Below, piece after piece: positions 11,049 through 21,808 of a stretch of DNA of 64,000 nt (positions are counted from its first letter, which is position 1; every line of letters starts with the position of its first letter). Under the pieces are notes generated by a model that worked only from the letters and a program-made list of their open reading frames with translations, ran no database searches and was not told the DNA's origin. The stretch spans positions 53,396,093-53,460,092 of the forward strand of contig OX637392.1 of NCBI GenBank assembly GCA_951799425.1, written 5' to 3'. Source of the stretch: Ilex aquifolium (lineage: Eukaryota > Streptophyta > Magnoliopsida > Aquifoliales > Aquifoliaceae). A program made the position numbers and the translations under genes.

Positions 11049-12381
11049 ACAGGCGGAGGGAGGCAGGGCCAGGGTGGGCACGTGCCCCCCCCTCAAAAAA
11101 TTTTTTTTTATTAGTGAGGTATATGTATTATATATTTATACATATATATTATGTGTGCCCCCCCCCCCCCCCCCCCATTTATATTAGACCCACATTATTT
11201 ACCCAAAATAATTAAAAAATTAAGCTCATTTAAAGCAAAAAAAAATTGAGCTCACTATTATCTACCCAAACTTATTAAAAAAACAAAACTTTTAGCCCAA
11301 CATTAAAAACAAAATTTTTGGCCCATCTATCATTAAAAAACAAAACTTTTGACCCACTTGACTAAAACCTATCTTATCTTTCATTTTTTTTTTCTCTCTG
11401 TCTCACTCACTCTTAGCTGCCCACTGCCCACTGCCCAGCCACAAGAAAAAGAAAAGAAACAGAGAGAAGCTCAGTTCCTTGAGTTTTTTTGTCCTTCTTT
11501 GCACCGACTTATAAAATTATTTTATACATTATATTTACCCCCTAAATTTTTGAAAATTTTAATAATAGTTATAGTCTTTTTTTTTTAAATAAATTAGTGG
11601 ACCACTATCCCTCTAAAATAAATATTTTAGTTGTGGATTGAGTCAATGTTCTATTTGTATATTGACGAAAATACAATATTTCTCTTTATCTAACACAATG
11701 TTTGTTACTTTTTAAGAATAATTTTTAGTTTTCATTTACCATTTTTTTAGTAATAGTAGTCTATAACCTAATAAAATATGATTGTATACAAAAAACAAAA
11801 GGCTGTAATCCAAAAATATTTCAAACTATTTTGAATAGGAAATTTCTCTATAAGATTAATAATGATCCCAACTAAATTTTGTAACTAAATAAAGAATAAT
11901 TTTACTACGTACTTGTAGTGAAAAATTAATTTACATTTAATTTATATACAAAATTTTAAAGATTTTAAAAATTTTAATATTTTATTGAAATATATAATTA
12001 GGTTAAAATGTACAAAAAAAATTATTTTGTGTCTTTTTGTTAAGATTTTGTTTCGGCTAAATAAAAATTGAATTTACTATTTCACAATAATTTAGTGTTG
12101 ATTCTTACTTTTTTTCATTCTTGAACTAAATTTTTTTGTATTAATTTCGGCTAAATATTTTTTTATACCAGTTATATTTTGCCTCCGTTATAGATATTCA
12201 TGGCTCCGCCCCTGGCAATATACATTTTTTTTTTTTTAATTTTTTATGTTAAATGGACTTCATATATCAAATATAATATAATAAATATAAATATGCTATA
12301 TAGTGTGATTGGTTAGACGGAAAAAAATTATAGTGCATAATTAAAGTGCCCACCCTAAACAAAATTTCTGGCTCCGCCCTG
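11049..12381. mobile_element. Nested non-autonomous TIR element
   Basis: The left end CAGGCGGAG and right end CTCCGCCCTG form short inverted repeats. The host minisatellite gives an exact 9 bp duplication, CCAACACAC, at 11040-11048 and 12382-12390. A 9 bp duplication suggests a Mutator-type transposase. An internal end-like sequence (GGCTCCGCCCCTGG near 12212) hints at a second nested or chimeric element. The interior is AT-rich with a C-run at 11159-11176 and no credible gene. Confidence 0.65.
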
Positions 12382-12574
12382 CCAACACACCATGTTGAAC
12401 CAATAATTCACATTCATTCTTGTCATTCACCATCTTTCTTAACCAATACAAATTCATGCAACCACACAAAGAACCATGAAATCCCAAAAACTAGTTCCAT
12501 AAATGAAAATAATTGTTACATCATCACCCAGCACATCATTTCAGCATTACAATCAAAACCAACACTAGTAAATT

Positions 12575-12840
12575 AAGGCATTATAGCAATATGTTTCCAA
12601 ATAGTAGCAACTTGAGAAGTTTCAGTCGACTTTCAGTTGTAACTTCTTTAACTCTTTGTGCTTCATTAGCTTCAATCCTTCGATGCTTCATTTGCTTCAA
12701 GTCTTCGTGTTTCATTATGTTAATTATTTAACTTTTGAGGACAAGAAGGATAACGAGGATCCAACCACGTGAAGCAGCCGCATTCATCATTCGGACAATA
12801 AACTTGCTTCTGTGCTTGATGATGCCATTTTTTTGGCACT
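12575..12840 (-). pseudogene. GRF-type zinc finger remnant plus coiled-coil tail
   Basis: Reading leftward from about 12810, one frame gives CPNDECGCFTWLDPRYPSCP, which fits the GRF zinc-finger pattern (Cys pair, C-x-C, F-x-W, D). A second frame further left gives a charged heptad-like stretch (KHEDLKQMKHRRIEANEAQR) ending in a hydrophobic LLKLLLFGNILL. Small plant GRF proteins have this zinc finger, coiled coil and hydrophobic tail order. A stop and frame change separate the halves, unless an intron was present. It may be a captured host gene or a second MULE cargo ORF. Confidence 0.45.
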
Positions 12841-13426
12841 ACAACAAAAATTGAAAATGCTAGTATAAGTTGAAAGAAAATGCCTAACACTAAACATAAA
12901 AATTATAACACAATCCAATCCAATAAAAAATTACAATATGTATATGCATGTGCTGCTAGTTTCTTCTCAAAATGAATGGTGTATTTTTCATCAAACAAAT
13001 TTTTTTGAGACAGAGGGTTTCTGTCATACATTATAACAAATTTCTCATAGGCATGTTATGTAAGATATAATGTGCATATTTTAAGCATGCACTTGAATAT
13101 CAGCATTTTCCACTTCATTATACACATATACTACTCAAATGAAAAAAAATTGTTTATTTTAGGCGCAAAATAAATCAAACCTGGGAATTTTAACGTCGGA
13201 TGTCGAATGAAATAGTTCTTGATGTTAGGGCTTGGTGATTTTGTGGTGCGATATCTTAGCTTCGTGGTAAAAAAATGGTCAGCTTTGTTGTCATCTAGTT
13301 GCTCAAATGGTTTGGTTTGGTTTTGGGGAAATCAAACACTGCAATGGTTTGATCGAAAATGGTTAGCTTCGCAGCTTTCGTTTGGCTAGAGAAGGAACCA
13401 GAACAACAATTTTCAAGGGTTTGGTT

Positions 13427-13618
13427 ATGGAGGGATGGTCCAGTTTGCGTAAGGAAGAGAGGAAGAGAAGATGACGCCATTCGGATTCCAAGCCAAACGA
13501 GTTGGATGATGTCCTTGTGGGTCTTTCTTCGTTGGAGCAGTTTTTGCCCAAAACTACATCGTCCCACTTAACAGCATAATCTATTGTTAGACCACCAACA
13601 ACAGAGGATCTCCACCCA
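13427..13618 (-). repeat. Right terminal inverted repeat of the MULE
   Basis: Inverted counterpart of 9041-9231. The two would fold into a ~190 bp imperfect duplex if the element were transcribed through. Confidence 0.8.
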
Positions 13619-13731
13619 TATAACCATATATACATGCATTCATGAGATAATAACACGAGGCATAGAGCCAGAGGTAACAATTTTTTTTCTTTTTAAATCT
13701 TCTCAGCTAGTGAAGGGTTTCCTCAAGCAAA

Positions 13732-14069
13732 TCTATACTATATATATAAAACAATCAATTTCATAGGGAGAAGGTTTGAGAAACTTTCTCTCTCACTTTT
13801 TAAATTTTTAAGAATTTTTAATTATTAAAATTTTCATCCTTCTATCACATTCTATCAAATGTCTCCAATAACTTCCTAAATAATTACCAATAAACTAACT
13901 TTAACCATAACTTATTTAAATTTTTTTAAACTTCAAATTTTCTAATAAAATATTTCCTATAATATTTCTGCTAACTTATAAAAAAAATAAAATGGGTGGG
14001 AGAAAATAAAGGGTGAAGAAGGAGACTTGGAGAAAAGGAGATGGTCCGTGCAACGGGATCGGACACTAG
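13732..14069 (+). mobile_element. Short non-autonomous Helitron
   Basis: It starts TCTATACTATATATATAAA after an A and ends CTAG before a T, the A|TC...CTRR|T rule of Helitrons. Just inside the 3' end, GTCCG and CGGAC form a 5 bp hairpin stem around an 11-base loop, ending one base before CTAG. There are no TIRs and no coding capacity at 338 bp. Confidence 0.65.
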
Positions 14070-15899
14070 TAGTCATAATACAAGGATCCGATTGTCTATA
14101 TATTAAGCTACCTTCACAGTCTAGTTTTTCTAGTAGTCATTTCCTTGAATTCCATTTATCTACACTGTACTTAGCTTTTGTTCAATACAATAAACATTGT
14201 TGGTACATCTTCTCTGTTGATGTTTTCCATACTTCTTTAAGTGGGATTTGGTGTTTATAGGCAGAAATATGAAGTTGTTGAGCATAAGCTAGCCATAGAA
14301 AAGAACATTAAAGTCGACCTTATTCTCTAATTCAATCGAGTCACAGGCATAATACTTGATCTCCAATCAATCCGAACCTGTAAGTATAGTGTTTAGAATT
14401 TTAAGTTCACAAAAGCTCTGAATGCACACATATATAACATGTAATATCGGTAAATAAATTTCGTTCAAGTTTGATACATACCCTCTGCACAAAATATAAA
14501 AAAAAAATTAGATTAAATATGTATAATCAAACTCCAAAACAACTTTATATTTAATTGAACTTCAACCTTGCGAATGAGCTGTGTGAGATTTGCTATGTAC
14601 AATATCTTGATTTAAAGGAGTTTTTTAGTTATAAACAAATAATAACGTTTTACATCAACCTATTTATTATTTGTTTGTTGATATGATGGTTGGCTTGCAG
14701 CTTTCTTTTCTTATTCTTTTCTCTAAATCATGCAGCTTGTTCATACCGTGTGTGGTGCAATGAAGGTGGTATACTCATGTGCTAGATCTCCCCAGTTCAT
14801 GCCATGTGCTCATATATAGTTGCTGATCATCACTATCTTAGCACTGCCTGAATTGGTGGGGATGAGTGGATGCAATGGGGGTGGAGGTGGGGGTATGGGT
14901 GGCATTAGGGAGTAAGGTTGTGATGAGAGATATTGAAAATACTATGCATTCTATGGGATGTCACTAGTACGTTATATAGGGTTTTTTGGTTGCAATATTA
15001 AAAGGTGAATTACAAAATTATAACATATTAAAACTCTCTAATTGAACCATATACTGCATTTAGTTGAAAAAAATACTCAGTATTATATATAGTCTTATTT
15101 CAAATGCTTATCCAAATAATATACACTAATCTGTACTATTGAACCAACTATAATACTATCTGGGGAGGGGGTATTATAATACAGTTCAAGTATATTAAGT
15201 TATAAATTTATTATTTTACCCACAAAATAGACAAAAATATTAATAACTAGACAAGGTTGATGATTTTTTAGCCAATATCTAATTAGCACTTTATTATCCC
15301 ACTCTTAATCCAATATCTTACCAAACAATGGATTACAATGTGTAGTATTTTTGTTTCATTTAATCTTGTATTTTATTTGCTTATACGAAATTAGCCTTTA
15401 TTACCATAGAATGGATATAAAAACTCGACTCGATTGTGCATGAGAGGGTTTGGTAAATCAATCCAACAGATATAGTGAAACCACATCATAAAAGAAGAGA
15501 ATAGAAAACGAATATCAATTGTATATTATTTTGGTGTATTTTACCATATACATGAGGAGGTTGATTTATAAGACAAAAGAGTAATAAGATTTATTAATCT
15601 ATAACAATGTGGAACAAACATATAAACATCAACACACATCATTAATTCAATAAATTATGTCAGATTTTTAAATCTAAATAACATTACTTTGTATAAAAAC
15701 TCACCCATTTTCCTCAAATTTTTAGTCGTCCAAATCTTCTATTTTAAGATTGGAAAATGCTACTTACATTTAAAATGGGAGATCGTGAAAGAATGTGAAA
15801 CGTGATTATAGTTACAAAATTAAAGTGGGCCTGTCGCCAATTTTTTATATTCAGTCAACTTAAATGTATATCCAATGGTTTTCTTTGAGTTATCGAGTC
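14070..15899. other. Intergenic; G-rich patch near 14876
   Basis: No gene was recognised. At 14876-14915 several G tracts lie close together (GGGGG, GGAGG, GGGGG, GGG), a possible G-quadruplex-forming patch on the + strand. The rest is AT-rich. The last ~60 bp start to match the upstream flank of the first gene. Confidence 0.5.
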
Positions 15900-15952
15900 A
15901 TGACCAAGTTATCTACAAGGTGACATTACACCTCCCAGAAGTCTTATAAGTA
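15900..15952 (+). promoter_or_regulatory. Core promoter of second TmpA-like gene
   Basis: ATGACCAAGTTAT at 15900-15912 and TATAAGTA at 15945-15952 match the first gene in order and spacing. The TATA box lies 101 bp before the ATG. Upstream homology with the first gene ends within roughly 100 bp of this block, so most distal control sequence differs. Confidence 0.55.
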
Positions 15953-16045
15953 ATCAACCCTATCTGTCCACAGGAACACAAGCCTCTCGAAATCTTCCTT
16001 CTATAATACAATTAAACTCTTGCCTCGTTCTTGATTCGTAAAATC

Positions 16046-17743
16046 ATGGAAAACCAAGTAATTGAGAGGTTTTCCAGCTGTCGAGGTGTGTCTTTTGAGA
16101 TCAAACCTCACTTGGATCCATTTGCTGTCCCAACTCCCACCATAGCTGCACCTCCTCAAGGCAGCAAAAAGGTTGGTCTTTTATGGGGAAGCTTTTCTAA
16201 AGTAGTGCCATCAAGCCGTAGCATGCAAAGGTCCATAACCCGTAGCATAGAAAAGTCCTTAACCCGGACTAGTAGCCATTTCTGTGATCTTGACACGGAC
16301 GAGAACGAAGATCATGATGAGAGTGAAGATTATGAAGATAATGAAACTTTGGCGGATATAGAAGAAGGCCATCACGATGAGGAATTTCCCCATCCACTAC
16401 CAAAAGCTAAAAGCAAACGTGAACAGCCATCAAAGGCAGCTAAGCTTCAAGAGTCCAGATTATCAATTATACTGCTCGATCAAGGCTTGTTCACAGTCTA
16501 CAAGCGACTCTTTGTCGTATGTTTGGCTCTGAACATCACCGGTTTGCTTCTTGCTGCCACCGGAAACTTCCCATATGCAAGGCGCAGGGCCGCCCTTTTC
16601 TCCATCGGAAACATTCTGGCACTGACACTATGCCGGAGTGAGGCCTTCTTGCGAGTTGTATTCTGGTTTGCAGTGAACCTCTTGGGGTGGCCATGGGTGC
16701 CCCTCCGCCTCAAGACCACCACCACCTCCCTCCTTCAATGCCTTGGTGGGATACATAGTGGTTGTGGCATCTCCTCAATCGCATGGCTGATATATGCTTT
16801 AGTTCTCACTCTGAAAGATAGAGAAAACACTTCACCTGAGATCATTGGTGTTGCCTCCACCATCCTTTCACTTCTCGTCCTCTCTTCTTTGGCTGCATTC
16901 CCTCTTGTCCGCCATCTCCATCACAATGTATTCGAGAGGACTCACCGGTTTGCCGGATGGTTAGCTCTTCTTCTCCTTTGGGTCTTTATTCTCCTCACAA
17001 TCTCTTATAATCCCAAAACCAAATCCTACAACGATAACCTTGGGTCAAATTTGGTAAAGCAACAAGAATTCTGGCTCACAATGGCCATAACAATAGCCAT
17101 AATTATCCCATGGTTGACAGTGAGGCAAGTTCCGGTTAAAGTATCTGCCCCTTCAGGCCATGCCTCCATGATCAAGTTTGAAGGAGGAGTGAAAGGTGGC
17201 ATATTGGGTAGAATTAGCCCATCACCCTTATCCGAATGGCACGCCTTTGGGATCATTTCGGATGGGAAAAAACAACACATGATGCTTGCTGGTGCAGTTG
17301 GTGACTTCACCAAATCCTTGGTGTCGAACCCACCGAGCCATTTATGGGTCAGGCAGGTGCACTTTGCTGGTCTTCCATATCTGGTGAACATGTATGATAG
17401 GGTTTTGTTGGTGGCAACAGGGTCAGGTATATGTGTTTTTCTCTCTTTCCTGTTGCAGCCATGTTCAGCTGATGTTTGCGTGCTCTGGGTGGCCAAAGGA
17501 ATTGAACAAAACTTTGGGAAGGAAATTAAAGAGATGATGAGTGGGCATCCGAAAGAGAAGGTGATTGTCCATGACACGGCAGTGCTTGGTCGGCCGAACG
17601 TGTCGAAAATGAGCGTGGATGCAGCGAGAAATTGGGGAGCTGAGGTAGTTGTTGTGACTAGTAATCCAGAAGGAAGCAGAGATGTTGTCATTGCATGCAA
17701 CGCTGCTGGTATTCCTGCCTTCGGTCCCATTTGGGACTCTTAA
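16046..17743 (+). CDS. TmpA-like / ferric-reductase-like multi-pass membrane protein, paralog 2
   Basis: Single-exon gene for 565 residues, intact. The start is the ATG at 16046, aligned with the first gene's ATG; an in-frame TTG lies 15 bases upstream but is not a plausible plant start. Membrane segments, the GGIHSGCG and FERTHRFAGW histidines, and the VATGSGICVFLSFL nucleotide-loop-like motif are all kept. From about residue 360 to the end it is nearly identical to the first copy. The N-terminus differs: a Ser/Arg-rich insertion (MQRSITRSIEKSLTRTSS) and a longer acidic run (DENEDHDESEDYEDNE). About 80 bp beyond the stop a 12.9 kb retrotransposon interrupts the 3' flank, so the 3' UTR and polyadenylation may now be supplied by LTR sequence. 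Biochemical role inferred only from motifs. Confidence 0.88.
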   Translation: MENQVIERFSSCRGVSFEIKPHLDPFAVPTPTIAAPPQGSKKVGLLWGSFSKVVPSSRSMQRSITRSIEKSLTRTSSHFCDLDTDENEDHDESEDYEDNETLADIEEGHHDEEFPHPLPKAKSKREQPSKAAKLQESRLSIILLDQGLFTVYKRLFVVCLALNITGLLLAATGNFPYARRRAALFSIGNILALTLCRSEAFLRVVFWFAVNLLGWPWVPLRLKTTTTSLLQCLGGIHSGCGISSIAWLIYALVLTLKDRENTSPEIIGVASTILSLLVLSSLAAFPLVRHLHHNVFERTHRFAGWLALLLLWVFILLTISYNPKTKSYNDNLGSNLVKQQEFWLTMAITIAIIIPWLTVRQVPVKVSAPSGHASMIKFEGGVKGGILGRISPSPLSEWHAFGIISDGKKQHMMLAGAVGDFTKSLVSNPPSHLWVRQVHFAGLPYLVNMYDRVLLVATGSGICVFLSFLLQPCSADVCVLWVAKGIEQNFGKEIKEMMSGHPKEKVIVHDTAVLGRPNVSKMSVDAARNWGAEVVVVTSNPEGSRDVVIACNAAGIPAFGPIWDS

Positions 17744-17820
17744 AAAGTTAACATGGAATTTTTCTTCAGTATTGTACACTAAAGCTGTTCATGTTAATGT
17801 TTCTTTCAAGTAAAAAATAA

Positions 17821-17825
17821 AATTT
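17821..17825. repeat. Target site duplication AAATT, left
   Basis: AAATT flanks the left LTR here and recurs at 30753-30757 after the right LTR. The sequence resuming at 30758 (GATGCCAATATGTT) is homologous to the downstream flank of the first TmpA-like gene (AATGCCACTATGTT at ~6137), confirming the pre-insertion site. Confidence 0.92.
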
Positions 17826-18559
17826 GATGGTGTAAATCTACGCGAATGAGCTACTGAACAAGATTAATTCGTATGAACAATCTTCGCGGGGCTAAGTAGG
17901 GTGTCTGAACTGCATGTCTCATATATAATAATGCTGGTTGATATTTGGGGGAATGAGGATAGGGACGATAACACGACAGAATTATAGTGGTTCACCGGTC
18001 TGAGCTCGGCTAGTCCACTCAATAATGGAGTCTCTAGCTCCTTTTCTTCTTACTTATGGTGTTGAATGTATTACAGTGTGATCTGGAGGAAATTAGGGTT
18101 TTTCGTGGCTCTAATGCCCATCCTCTTCAACGGAGGCCTCACCCCCCTCTTATAGCTTCTTGCTTACCTCTAATCCGAATTTTCTTCCTATAATGAAGGG
18201 ATTTCCCGTATCTTTCCCTCTTCGATCCCGGAATTACCATAACTCCATTCGATTGGCTTCCATGGTCTATATCCCGAGATCTTTGCCTCTTATCGGGGGA
18301 TCCTCCTTAATCACTTAGAGAGGATCTTGGTTGGTTGAGGGTTTTATGCCTTGATTCCAGCTTGACCCCTACTTCAGGGGTGTCTGTTGTCATCTCGCTG
18401 TCTTCTTGCCTCTTTCTCATATTCTCTTACCTGGAGGAGCTCTAATACCGGCTGGATGAGCTCAGACTATGGCTGGAGGAGCTCAGCGTATCTTACCTGA
18501 GCTCCCGAGCTGAACTCACTTCCCGAGCTCATGTCGGGGGTTTATTTTAGGTATCATCA
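17826..18559 (-). repeat. 3' LTR (734 bp)
   Basis: On the + strand it runs TGATGGTG...GGTATCATCA. It contains the shared box at 17983-18020. The neighbouring polypurine tract (element sense GGGCTGGGGGGCAAC) occupies 18560-18574. Confidence 0.93.
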
Positions 18560-18574
18560 GTTGCCCCCCAGCCC
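18560..18574 (-). promoter_or_regulatory. Polypurine tract
   Basis: In element sense, GGGCTGGGGGGCAAC lies directly before the 3' LTR, the expected plus-strand priming site. The same G-run motif abuts the 3' LTR of the smaller relative at 41390-41404. Confidence 0.75.
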
Positions 18575-19184
18575 TTGCCTTAAGTTAGCTTAGGCAGGGG
18601 CTGACCTGCTTCCCAAACCGAGCTAGATCTGCATGTGGCTACTCTGGGCTTCGCACGTGACTTGAAGCCCTTTGACGGTTTGCAGCACTCATGACATTCC
18701 TCGATTCCCGCGCATGTCTCATCCCACGTCTTTCAAGCTTTAAATACTCAAACGGCTACCTGAACCGCCCCTTTCCACTATTCATCTTCTCATCTGCTAC
18801 TCCGAACTTCTTGCCTCTACGAATTCTTGAACCCCTGTCTCGAAGCTTTCTGATTCTTGCCCCAAAACCGGTTTTCCTGTGTTCGATTCGAGGACTCGCA
18901 GTGCTTCCCCAACTAGGTACGTTTTTCCTATCCTCTTTTCGACTTCTCCAACTCTGGACCCTTCAAGTTCTAGGTGGTTGTTGCGTTTTTGGGCCCATAG
19001 GTTCTTTTATTTCTGGTCCCGTGATTGTTGTTTGTCTCCCCTCCCCCATTTTGTGGATTGGAGCTCCATTGTGCACATTCTCGCTGTTAGAAGTTACTGT
19101 GCTGACCCCAGGGTTATCAGGGAGAGTTTGTTTAGTGTTCCCCCTCTTTACCTTTCCTTTAATCTTCCCTTTTCTTGCCCAATC
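18575..19184 (+). promoter_or_regulatory. Probable promoter/leader of antisense gene 1
   Basis: Between the polypurine tract and the antisense start codon there is a TATA-like CTTTAAATAC at 18738-18747. A pyrimidine-rich C/T leader follows to the ATG at 19185, as is common in plant 5' UTRs. An open frame runs from 18879 into the gene, but the ATG at 19185 begins the protein-like composition. Transcription is inferred, not shown. Confidence 0.4.
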
Positions 19185-21808
19185 ATGTCTGCCTCTTCTG
19201 GTGCTACCCACTCTTCTGTTTCCCTATTAGGCGATCGGTCTGAGGACACCGATCTAGGGGATGTAGGCGATGAAATTGATAAATTTCCTGGTGTGGAGGC
19301 TGTAGAAGCCGAGGTTGGCATCGAGGAACCTCCCTCTACATCATCTCCCATACCCCCCAGACCTGACAAGGGCAAGGGCAAGGTGAGCGGAGTTGGGATT
19401 GAAGAAAAAGCCTCATATTTGGGGCTTGCCTTCAGTCACGCCCAGTCTGTTGATTATAGTAGAGAGGTTCCTGGGTTAATGATAGCTTACAAAGCTCGCT
19501 ACGGCTTTCCTCCTGGGGTTGAACCCTGGTGTCCTCATAGGTCTATCTACTATGTAGAACAAGTGCGTAATAGGGTTTGCTTCTTCCTTGCCGCCTTCGA
19601 GAACGGTCTTCGCTTCCCTCTGCATCCCTTTATCAAGGCCGTTCTCCAACATTTTAATGTATGCCCCTCCCAGATTTCTCCCAACTTCTTTGGCATTATG
19701 GTAGGCCTCTTAGTCTTATTTAAGAAGCATGACCTCGGGGTTCCTAGCATTTCTCTGCTCATGGAGCTTTTCAACGTCAAACTGACCTCTTCTGAAGGTT
19801 TTCTATATATCTCCAAGCGAACTAATGCTAGGAAGATTATTACCGACCTCCCCTCTTCTCACAAAGCATGGAAAAATCATTTCTTTTATATTGGGGGTAC
19901 CATACAATCCTGCGGATAAAATGGATACTCTTGGTATCCCTAAAGCTTGGACTACCCCAGAAAACTTGCGTGAGTCTTTACTCGAGCTGACTGAGCTCTG
20001 ATTTGGAATTTATTGGCCTCTTGCATGTCTCTTACTTGTATATATATTTTATTATTTTATTTATTTATTTAGGTGGCCGACCTGAGCTCAGCCCCGAAGA
20101 TAAGAGAGTGCTAGTGAAGTTGGGGAAAATCAAGCCTGAGAGGTACGCTGACCTTATTGATTTTCGGAATCTGGTGAGGCTAGGTCTGAGTCCTCCTTCG
20201 GCAACCTTAGCTATTCCCATATCCGTTGTAGGAGCTGAAGAAGGTAATACCACTGTCACTTTCTTTCTTTTCCTCCTTCGTTTCCTTTTTATGTCTCCTG
20301 ACTCCATTCAGATCTCCCAGGTCCTTCCACAATGAGGTCTACTCCTGAAGAGCTCTAGGCAAAGGTTGCAGATTTGATGAAGGGTGGTAAATCCAGCAAA
20401 CGGAAGGCTCAGGTCGGCTCTGGGAGTGGCCCAATCACCAGGGCTAAAATCCCGAGATTGGAGATGCCTTCGCCTTCCTCCTCTGCTAAAGCAGTGGCTC
20501 CTTTCTCGGCTCCACCTCCCTCATCCGGCACTCTTCAAACTGCAGGCATATCTTCCCCTCCAGAATCCCAGCCTGCGGTGAAGCAGGCTCAAGCGGGAGG
20601 TCAGGCTTCCCCTTCCTCCTCTGAGGTCGAGAAAGCTTTGGGAGTGATCCCTGATCTCGAACCCAGAGATTTCACATTCAGTGCTTCTGGGAAGATGGTT
20701 GAGAAAGAGAGAAAATCTGAAGAAGAAGATGAGGATTCGTTTTTTGACAACATGGATCTTGCTGCGGGAGCTCTTTCTTCTATTTTTTCTGAGTCTGACG
20801 TCCTGAAGGCCGCTTCTATGCCTCTTGAGGAGTCCATCTCTTCAGCTATTCAGGGAGCAGCTGCTGTAAGTGCTATCACTTTTCCCTCTTTACTTATTTT
20901 CGTTTCGTAGTCTCATGCGATTCGCTGAACGTTCTTTGTATTCTCAGGCTGCCCTCCATGCGAGAGGTCTGCTGCTCCGGATTCGGTCTCAAGAGAGCTC
21001 TTTCAAGGTTCTGAAGACGTATAAGGTCAAGGTTTCTGAATTATCTCTTGAGAATGAGGACCTCAGGGCCCAGGTGGAAAGCCTCAGAGAGCAAACAGTG
21101 AAGCAAGCCTCCGACCTCAAGCACACATTAACCGTCAAAGTCAGAGCTGATGAAGGAGAAAATTAAGCTCGGGATGAGCTAAGGCTAGTTAAGGAGGATC
21201 TGCAGCTCAAGACTGAAGCGTGGTACAAGGCTAGTCAAGAAGCTTTTGATGCCAAAAACTCCCTTACGCAGGCAAGGCAGGAGTACCTCACTCTTAGCGA
21301 AGCCAATGGCAAGCTTTGCGAGGAGCTCGAGGTGCAGAAAAACCTGGTCAAGGAGAGGGACAGCGAGGTGGCTGAGCTGAAAGATGAAGCTACCACCTTA
21401 TGGGCTACTGGGTGGCTAGCCTTTAGGCGTAAGGCTATTAAAGCCTTTCCTGACCTCGACTTCAATTTCTCTATCCCTACTGAGGAAGAAATGGAGGGCT
21501 CAGACTCTGATAACGGAGAAGATGCCTTAGTCCCACCAGCTGAAGCCTTGAATCAAGACGTTCCTGCCACTGGTCCTTCTGGAGCTCTTGCCGTAATTCC
21601 TGAGCTCCCCACTGCAGCTCCTGCTATTCCTGTTACTACACCGTTTTCAGCTGACTTGGTGACTGAGGCCCTTGCTCAAGATCCGGAATCAACGGGAGCA
21701 GAGATCCGTGTAGCAGGCATTTCTGGAAGCTCTTCCCTTGCTTCTGTTGCTGAGGGCTCATCTACCGAGCTGCGAGATCCTTCAATTACTCCTTCTTTAG
21801 ATATTTAA
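19185..21808 (+). pseudogene. Antisense gene 1: Transposase_28-like, spliced, coiled-coil protein
   Basis: Four exons fit: 19185-19969, 20073-20243, 20312-20865 and 20948-21808, all with GT...AG boundaries and phases 1, 1, 0. Exon 1 encodes an acidic N-terminus, then a domain with FPLHPFIKAVLQHFNVCPSQ and NHFFYIGG, resembling the plant gypsy-associated family PF04195 (Transposase_28). Exon 3 has basic KSSKRKAQ, a Ser/Pro-rich part and an acidic patch. Exon 4 is a long coiled coil ending in an acidic, Ala/Pro-rich tail. Lesions: an extra G in the run at ~19893-19897, TAG at 20356-20358 and TAA at 21164-21166. Apart from these, the exon frames join correctly. Function unknown. It lies opposite in strand to gag-pol. 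Confidence 0.75.

Larger units (their letters stand above)
9041..13618 (+). mobile_element. Mutator-like element (MULE) with long terminal inverted repeats
   Basis: The arms 9041-9231 and 13427-13618 are inverted copies of about 190 bp. Shared strings include TGGGTGGAGATC, GTTAAGTGGGAC, GTTTGGCTTGGAATCCGAA (one mismatch) and CTTCTCTTCCTCTCTTC. Long TIRs and a FAR1-type transposase inside are characteristic of MULEs. The TIRs may extend about 20 bp further out, and no 9 bp target duplication could be settled. The interior holds a decayed transposase N-terminus, minisatellites, a nested TIR element and a GRF zinc-finger remnant. The catalytic part of the transposase is missing, so the element is dead. 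Confidence 0.8.

Noticed and set aside
10744..11114. Open frames of about 100 codons on both strands of the 63 bp minisatellite
   Set aside because: Because 63 is a multiple of three the repeat stays open in several frames; the peptides are repetitive translations of the minisatellite.
16031..16045. Upstream TTG as start of the second TmpA-like gene
   Set aside because: Plant nuclear genes rarely start at TTG, and the ATG at 16046 aligns with the start codons of the other two copies.
17026..17730. 234-codon open frame on the - strand opposite the second TmpA-like gene
   Set aside because: It is a shadow of the conserved + strand gene. The same antisense frame is open in shorter pieces opposite the other copies, and it has no protein-like domain of its own.
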